Origin: an uncultured Phycisphaerales bacterium
GTDB lineage: Bacteria; Planctomycetota; Phycisphaerae; WQYP01
DNA length: 53,681 bases
Direction of reading: 5' to 3'
NCBI GenBank assembly: GCA_903845195.1
Contig: CAIMWO010000043.1
Location: 1-53,681, forward strand
Of this stretch, positions 50,832 through 53,681 are shown one piece after another. Position 1 is the first letter of the stretch, and each line of letters opens with the position of its first letter. The position numbers were made by a program, and so were the translations under genes. A model generated the notes under the pieces. The model was not told the origin of the DNA, did no database searches, and worked only from the letters and a program-made list of their open reading frames with translations.

Positions 50832-51590
50832 TTACTTGATCGCTTGCGTCGGCTTTTCGGCATCCAGATGGGGCGGCGCCAGCAATCCACCCGAAAGCAC
50901 AATCTTGATTCCCGTATCCACGGACCATTCCGTGTTGCGTACCTGCGATTCCTTGAACATCTGGAAAAATCCACTGGTCGGGTTAGGCGTCATGGGGATG
51001 AAGCAGCAGACCATTCGGTCGCCGGTCGCATCGTCCACGATAGTGTTGGTGACGAATGCAATCGTCCACGTGCCTTTGCCCGGGAATTCCGCCAGCACCA
51101 CGCGCTGGAATCCGCCGCCGCCACCGCCTTGCCGGAATACCGCGATGACTTGCTTCGTCGTGCCGTAGATGCCCTTGATCAGCGGAAGGTTGGAAATGAA
51201 GTGCTCCAGCGCCGCCAGCAGACGCCGGCCAACGAGGAACGTACCCAGAAGGCCCAATACGTAGACGATGATGACCGAAATCAGCACGGCCAACGCCGGG
51301 GTGACGAACCATTTGAGATTTTCCGGCGAAATGCTATTCCCCGCCATGGGCGCCAGCACCCGGTCGACAATCCAGTTGGCGGGGCGCTGCGTGAAGTTGG
51401 TGACGAGATTGTATAGAAACGTAAGAATGTAAAGCGTAATGAAGAGCGGTATTGCCGTGATCAGGCCGGTGATCAGCACCGACCGGAGATGTGCCAGAAT
51501 CGGACTGCGTTGACGTAGCGGCAGCGGTCCACTTTTCTGATCGGAACCAGTTGAATCGGTGGGCGGGAGTTGGGACGGTGATGTGCTCAT
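50832..51590 (-). CDS. DUF502 family membrane protein
   Basis: A 252-residue DUF502 protein: Ser/Pro-rich N-terminus (about 1-30), two transmembrane helices (about 38-62 and 95-118) and a C-terminal beta-rich region containing LPLIKGIYGTTKQVIAVF, VVLAEFPGKGTWTIAFVTN and CFIPMTPNPTSGF. These are the family hallmarks. A run of six glycines (RQGGGGGGF) lies between. Function unknown; members are predicted inner-membrane proteins. Its ATG overlaps the stop of the Rrf2 gene upstream (ATGA), so the two are translationally coupled, and the regulator probably governs it. Confidence 0.9.
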   Translation of the reverse strand: MSTSPSQLPPTDSTGSDQKSGPLPLRQRSPILAHLRSVLITGLITAIPLFITLYILTFLYNLVTNFTQRPANWIVDRVLAPMAGNSISPENLKWFVTPALAVLISVIIVYVLGLLGTFLVGRRLLAALEHFISNLPLIKGIYGTTKQVIAVFRQGGGGGGFQRVVLAEFPGKGTWTIAFVTNTIVDDATGDRMVCCFIPMTPNPTSGFFQMFKESQVRNTEWSVDTGIKIVLSGGLLAPPHLDAEKPTQAIK

Positions 51591-52024
51591 ATATAGTACA
51601 TTTGCCCGCTGCGGCTGTGCTGGGCTACCTTCTCGGCGAGCTGAGCAAGTGTCACCGCGTTGAGCACCTTTCTGACGGCCTCCGAGAGTTCGGTTTGCAC
51701 CACGCGAACCGCCACCTCTCCCGGTCGTTCGGCGCCGTCTGCCGCTGCTTGGTCTTCCATCAGCTTCTTGCCTTCTAGACGCGCAACAAGATCGCCGAGA
51801 TAGATTTCCTTGGGGGGCCGGGAAAGCCGGTAGCCGCCGGTGGCGCCAATTTTGGAGACCAGAAATTTGCCGCGGGTAAGGGCGGAAAGGATGGATTCGA
51901 GGAACTTGTTGGGGAGTTTTTCGCGGGCGGCAAGTTCGCGTGTCTGCAGGTAGCCGCGTTCATAAGCGTCTGCCAGACAAATCATTGCACGCAAGCCATA
52001 TTGGGTACGTTTAGACAGTTGCAT
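51587..52024 (-). CDS. Rrf2-family transcriptional regulator
   Basis: A 145-residue Rrf2/IscR-type winged-helix regulator: MQLSKRTQYGLRAMICLAD, then LAAREKLPNKFLESILSALT (recognition helix region), FLVSKIGATGGYRLSRPPKE and a dimerisation helix at the C-terminus. The three Cys that bind the iron-sulfur cluster in IscR are absent; only one Cys (MICLAD) remains, so a cluster-free mode is likely. Its stop overlaps the start of the DUF502 gene by four bases. The next gene on the other strand, hslU, is 192 bases away. Start ATG 52024 is preferred to an upstream one. Confidence 0.9.
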   Translation of the reverse strand: MQLSKRTQYGLRAMICLADAYERGYLQTRELAAREKLPNKFLESILSALTRGKFLVSKIGATGGYRLSRPPKEIYLGDLVARLEGKKLMEDQAAADGAERPGEVAVRVVQTELSEAVRKVLNAVTLAQLAEKVAQHSRSGQMYYI

Positions 52025-52216
52025 CGCGCCGCTCCGTGTATTTCTTGGGTGAATTCTACGGGAGGCAGGCAATGGAGGCAATACCGATAGGAATTGCAGG
52101 AGATCGATCGCAGGGGCATGCGTTAGCCCTTCGTTTTGTCTCGATCGGGGGTGCGTTCGTGGTCCATGCGGTTAGAATGCCTTGTCTTAGATTTGTTTGG
52201 GCAAGAAAGGGTGAAT

Positions 52217-53569
52217 ATGCCGCTGATCACGTTGACACCGCAGGAAATCGTCGAGGCACTGGATAGGCACATCGTGGGGCAGGCGGCGGCCAAACGAGCG
52301 GTCGCGATCGCGGTACGGAACCGGTGGCGGCGGCAGCAGTTGCCCAAGGACCTGGCCCAGGCCGTGATTCCGAAAAACATTCTGATGATCGGACCGACCG
52401 GTGTGGGCAAAACGGAAATCGCCCGGCGACTGGCCAACCTCACCGGAGCGCCGTTCATCAAGGTCGAAGCGACGAAGTATACCGAAGTCGGTTACGTCGG
52501 CCGGGATGTCGAAAGCATGGTACGCGACCTGCTCGAAATCGCGATCCGCATGGTGCAACTGGAACAGGCGCAGACCGTGCGGGAAAAGGCGGGGGTGGCG
52601 GCTGAAGAACGCCTGATCGATCTGCTGTTGCCGCTGGATGAGGACGCCTATTCGAACGATGCGGAGGCCGTAGAACGGCGGGCGCGGAGCCGCGAGAAGA
52701 TTCGCGAGCAACTCAAGGCGGGTACGTTCGATGGGGGAACCGTCGAGGTGACGATCAACGAAAAGCCTGCGACATCGAACCTGCTGGGAATGATGGGGAT
52801 GGACCAGATGGATGCGGCGGGTGGCGGAGGGCTGTCAGAAATGTTCGAGCGCATCATGCCGGGCAAGACGACCAAGCGGAAAATCCGGGTGCGCGATGCG
52901 CGGGAATTCCTGATGCAGCAGGAGGCGGAGAAACTGATCGACCGCGAGAGCGTCGTCGAACAGGCGTTGGAGCGGACGGAGAACAGCGGGATGATCTTCA
53001 TCGATGAGATCGACAAGATTGCCGGCGCCGAGAGCAAGAGCGGGCCGGACGTGAGCCGCGGCGGAGTGCAGCGGGACTTGCTGCCGATCGTCGAAGGGAG
53101 CACCGTGACGACGAAGCACGGGCCGGTGCGGACGGATCACATTCTGTTCATTGCGGCAGGGGCATTTCACCAGGCGAAGCCGAGCGACCTGATGCCCGAA
53201 TTGCAGGGACGATTTCCAATCCGGGTGGAGCTGAGCGATCTGAAGCAGGAAGATTTCGTGCGGATTCTCACTGAGCCGGAGAATTCGATGATCAAACAGA
53301 CGATTGCGCTGATGTCGACCGAGGGTGTGAAGATCGAGTTCACGGAGGATGCCATCGATGCGATCGCGGAGTTTGCGTACAACGTGAATCGCAAGACGCA
53401 GAATATCGGTGCGCGGCGGCTGAACTCGATCATGGAAAAGGTGTGCGAGGAGCTGAGCTTCACAGCGAGCGATCGCAAAGGCGAGAGCCATGTGATCACG
53501 GGCCGCGTGGTGAAGGATCGGCTGACGAAGATCACTGCGGAGGAGGATCGGTCGAAGTACCTGCTTTGA
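52217..53569 (+). CDS. hslU: ATP-dependent protease ATPase subunit HslU
   Basis: HslU (ClpY) is the AAA+ unfoldase of the HslUV protease. The 450-residue protein has Walker A GPTGVGKTEIARRLA, the pore motif GYVGRDVESMVRD, an I-domain (about 110-235), Walker B GMIFIDEIDKIAG and C-terminal TASDRKGESHVIT and SKYLL. The tail resembles the HslU C-terminus that docks into HslV. The Met at 52217 is preferred over an upstream in-frame start because family proteins begin with (M)PLITLTPQEIVEALD. hslV, normally just upstream, is not here; the upstream neighbour is the Rrf2 regulator on the opposite strand. Complete. Confidence 0.94.
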   Translation: MPLITLTPQEIVEALDRHIVGQAAAKRAVAIAVRNRWRRQQLPKDLAQAVIPKNILMIGPTGVGKTEIARRLANLTGAPFIKVEATKYTEVGYVGRDVESMVRDLLEIAIRMVQLEQAQTVREKAGVAAEERLIDLLLPLDEDAYSNDAEAVERRARSREKIREQLKAGTFDGGTVEVTINEKPATSNLLGMMGMDQMDAAGGGGLSEMFERIMPGKTTKRKIRVRDAREFLMQQEAEKLIDRESVVEQALERTENSGMIFIDEIDKIAGAESKSGPDVSRGGVQRDLLPIVEGSTVTTKHGPVRTDHILFIAAGAFHQAKPSDLMPELQGRFPIRVELSDLKQEDFVRILTEPENSMIKQTIALMSTEGVKIEFTEDAIDAIAEFAYNVNRKTQNIGARRLNSIMEKVCEELSFTASDRKGESHVITGRVVKDRLTKITAEEDRSKYLL

Positions 53570-53592
53570 ACGGCCACCGGGGGTGTTGTAAA

Positions 53593-53637
53593 GAAGTAGA
53601 ACTGTCACCCTCTTAACTGAAGTAGAAGTGTCACCCT
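53593..53637. repeat. Direct repeat near window edge, possibly an IS end
   Basis: GAAGTAGAACTGTCACCCT (53593-53611) recurs as GAAGTAGAAGTGTCACCCT (53619-53637), 18 of 19 matching, 26 bases apart. Repeated short units of this kind occur at the termini of IS21-like elements. The remaining 44 bases are unassigned. Confidence 0.45.
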
Positions 53638-53681
53638 GACAGAGTCTTGGTTCCCGCGAGCAAGGCCCGTTGAGGCGTAGC

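Overview
The window looks like chromosomal DNA of a GC-rich planctomycete, most likely class Phycisphaerae. Support: an adjacent pair of a DUF1800 and a DUF1501 (Tat-signal, sulfatase-like) gene; a HEAT-like module at the end of a giant ankyrin lipoprotein of a type common in Planctomycetota; an AroD-AroE fusion; an FHA-domain PilB/GspE ATPase; and many genes with single-gene, mixed-strand organisation. No rRNA, tRNA, CRISPR array, integrase or complete transposon was seen. This taxonomic call is an inference from gene content, not from a marker phylogeny.

Layout. 1-4.2 kb: end of an unknown gene, scpB, a lone livF behind sppA, and a STAS protein divergent from speA (arginine decarboxylase). 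6.2-8.5 kb: a membrane protein with two zinc ribbons and a propeller-like C-terminus. 8.5-15.8 kb: a long minus-strand series reading DUF4149, nth, RnfC-like, RnfD-like, FIST, CYTH, FHA-PilB. 16-19.3 kb: alpha-glucan phosphorylase and a second CYTH protein. 19.3-25.7 kb: S49-like peptidase, GH99/WbsX-like protein, PhoH, a LOG protein, FAH hydrolase, CDGSH protein and a receiver-like protein. 25.8-33.9 kb: cysK, birA, ankyrin lipoprotein, TIM-barrel protein, small secreted proteins, second LOG protein. 33.9-40.5 kb: DUF1501/DUF1800, tmk, aroDE and nfo. 40.5-41.7 kb: an unknown gene sandwiched between the complete nfo and a second, diverged copy of the nfo 5' end. 41.8-45.8 kb: two NfeD genes, lysA and a small membrane protein. 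46-53.6 kb: a heptose-type nucleotidyltransferase/kinase with reversed domain order, a receiver-like protein, groES-groEL, DUF502, an Rrf2 regulator and hslU. The right edge may touch an insertion-sequence end.

Most of the genes are housekeeping: DNA repair (nth, nfo), amino-acid and aromatic synthesis (cysK, lysA, aroDE, speA), chromosome segregation (scpB) and protein quality control (sppA, nfeD, groESL, hslU). Two observations stand out. First, the nfo'-orfX-nfo arrangement has stop/start overlaps on both sides of orfX and about 85% identity between the two nfo 5' ends, so orfX looks like recently acquired cargo. Second, about a dozen gene borders carry short arrays of 7-10 bp words, kept in strict register, often as facing inverted pairs and sometimes supplying the stop codon or C-terminal tail of a neighbouring gene. 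I know of no standard feature type that describes these arrays.
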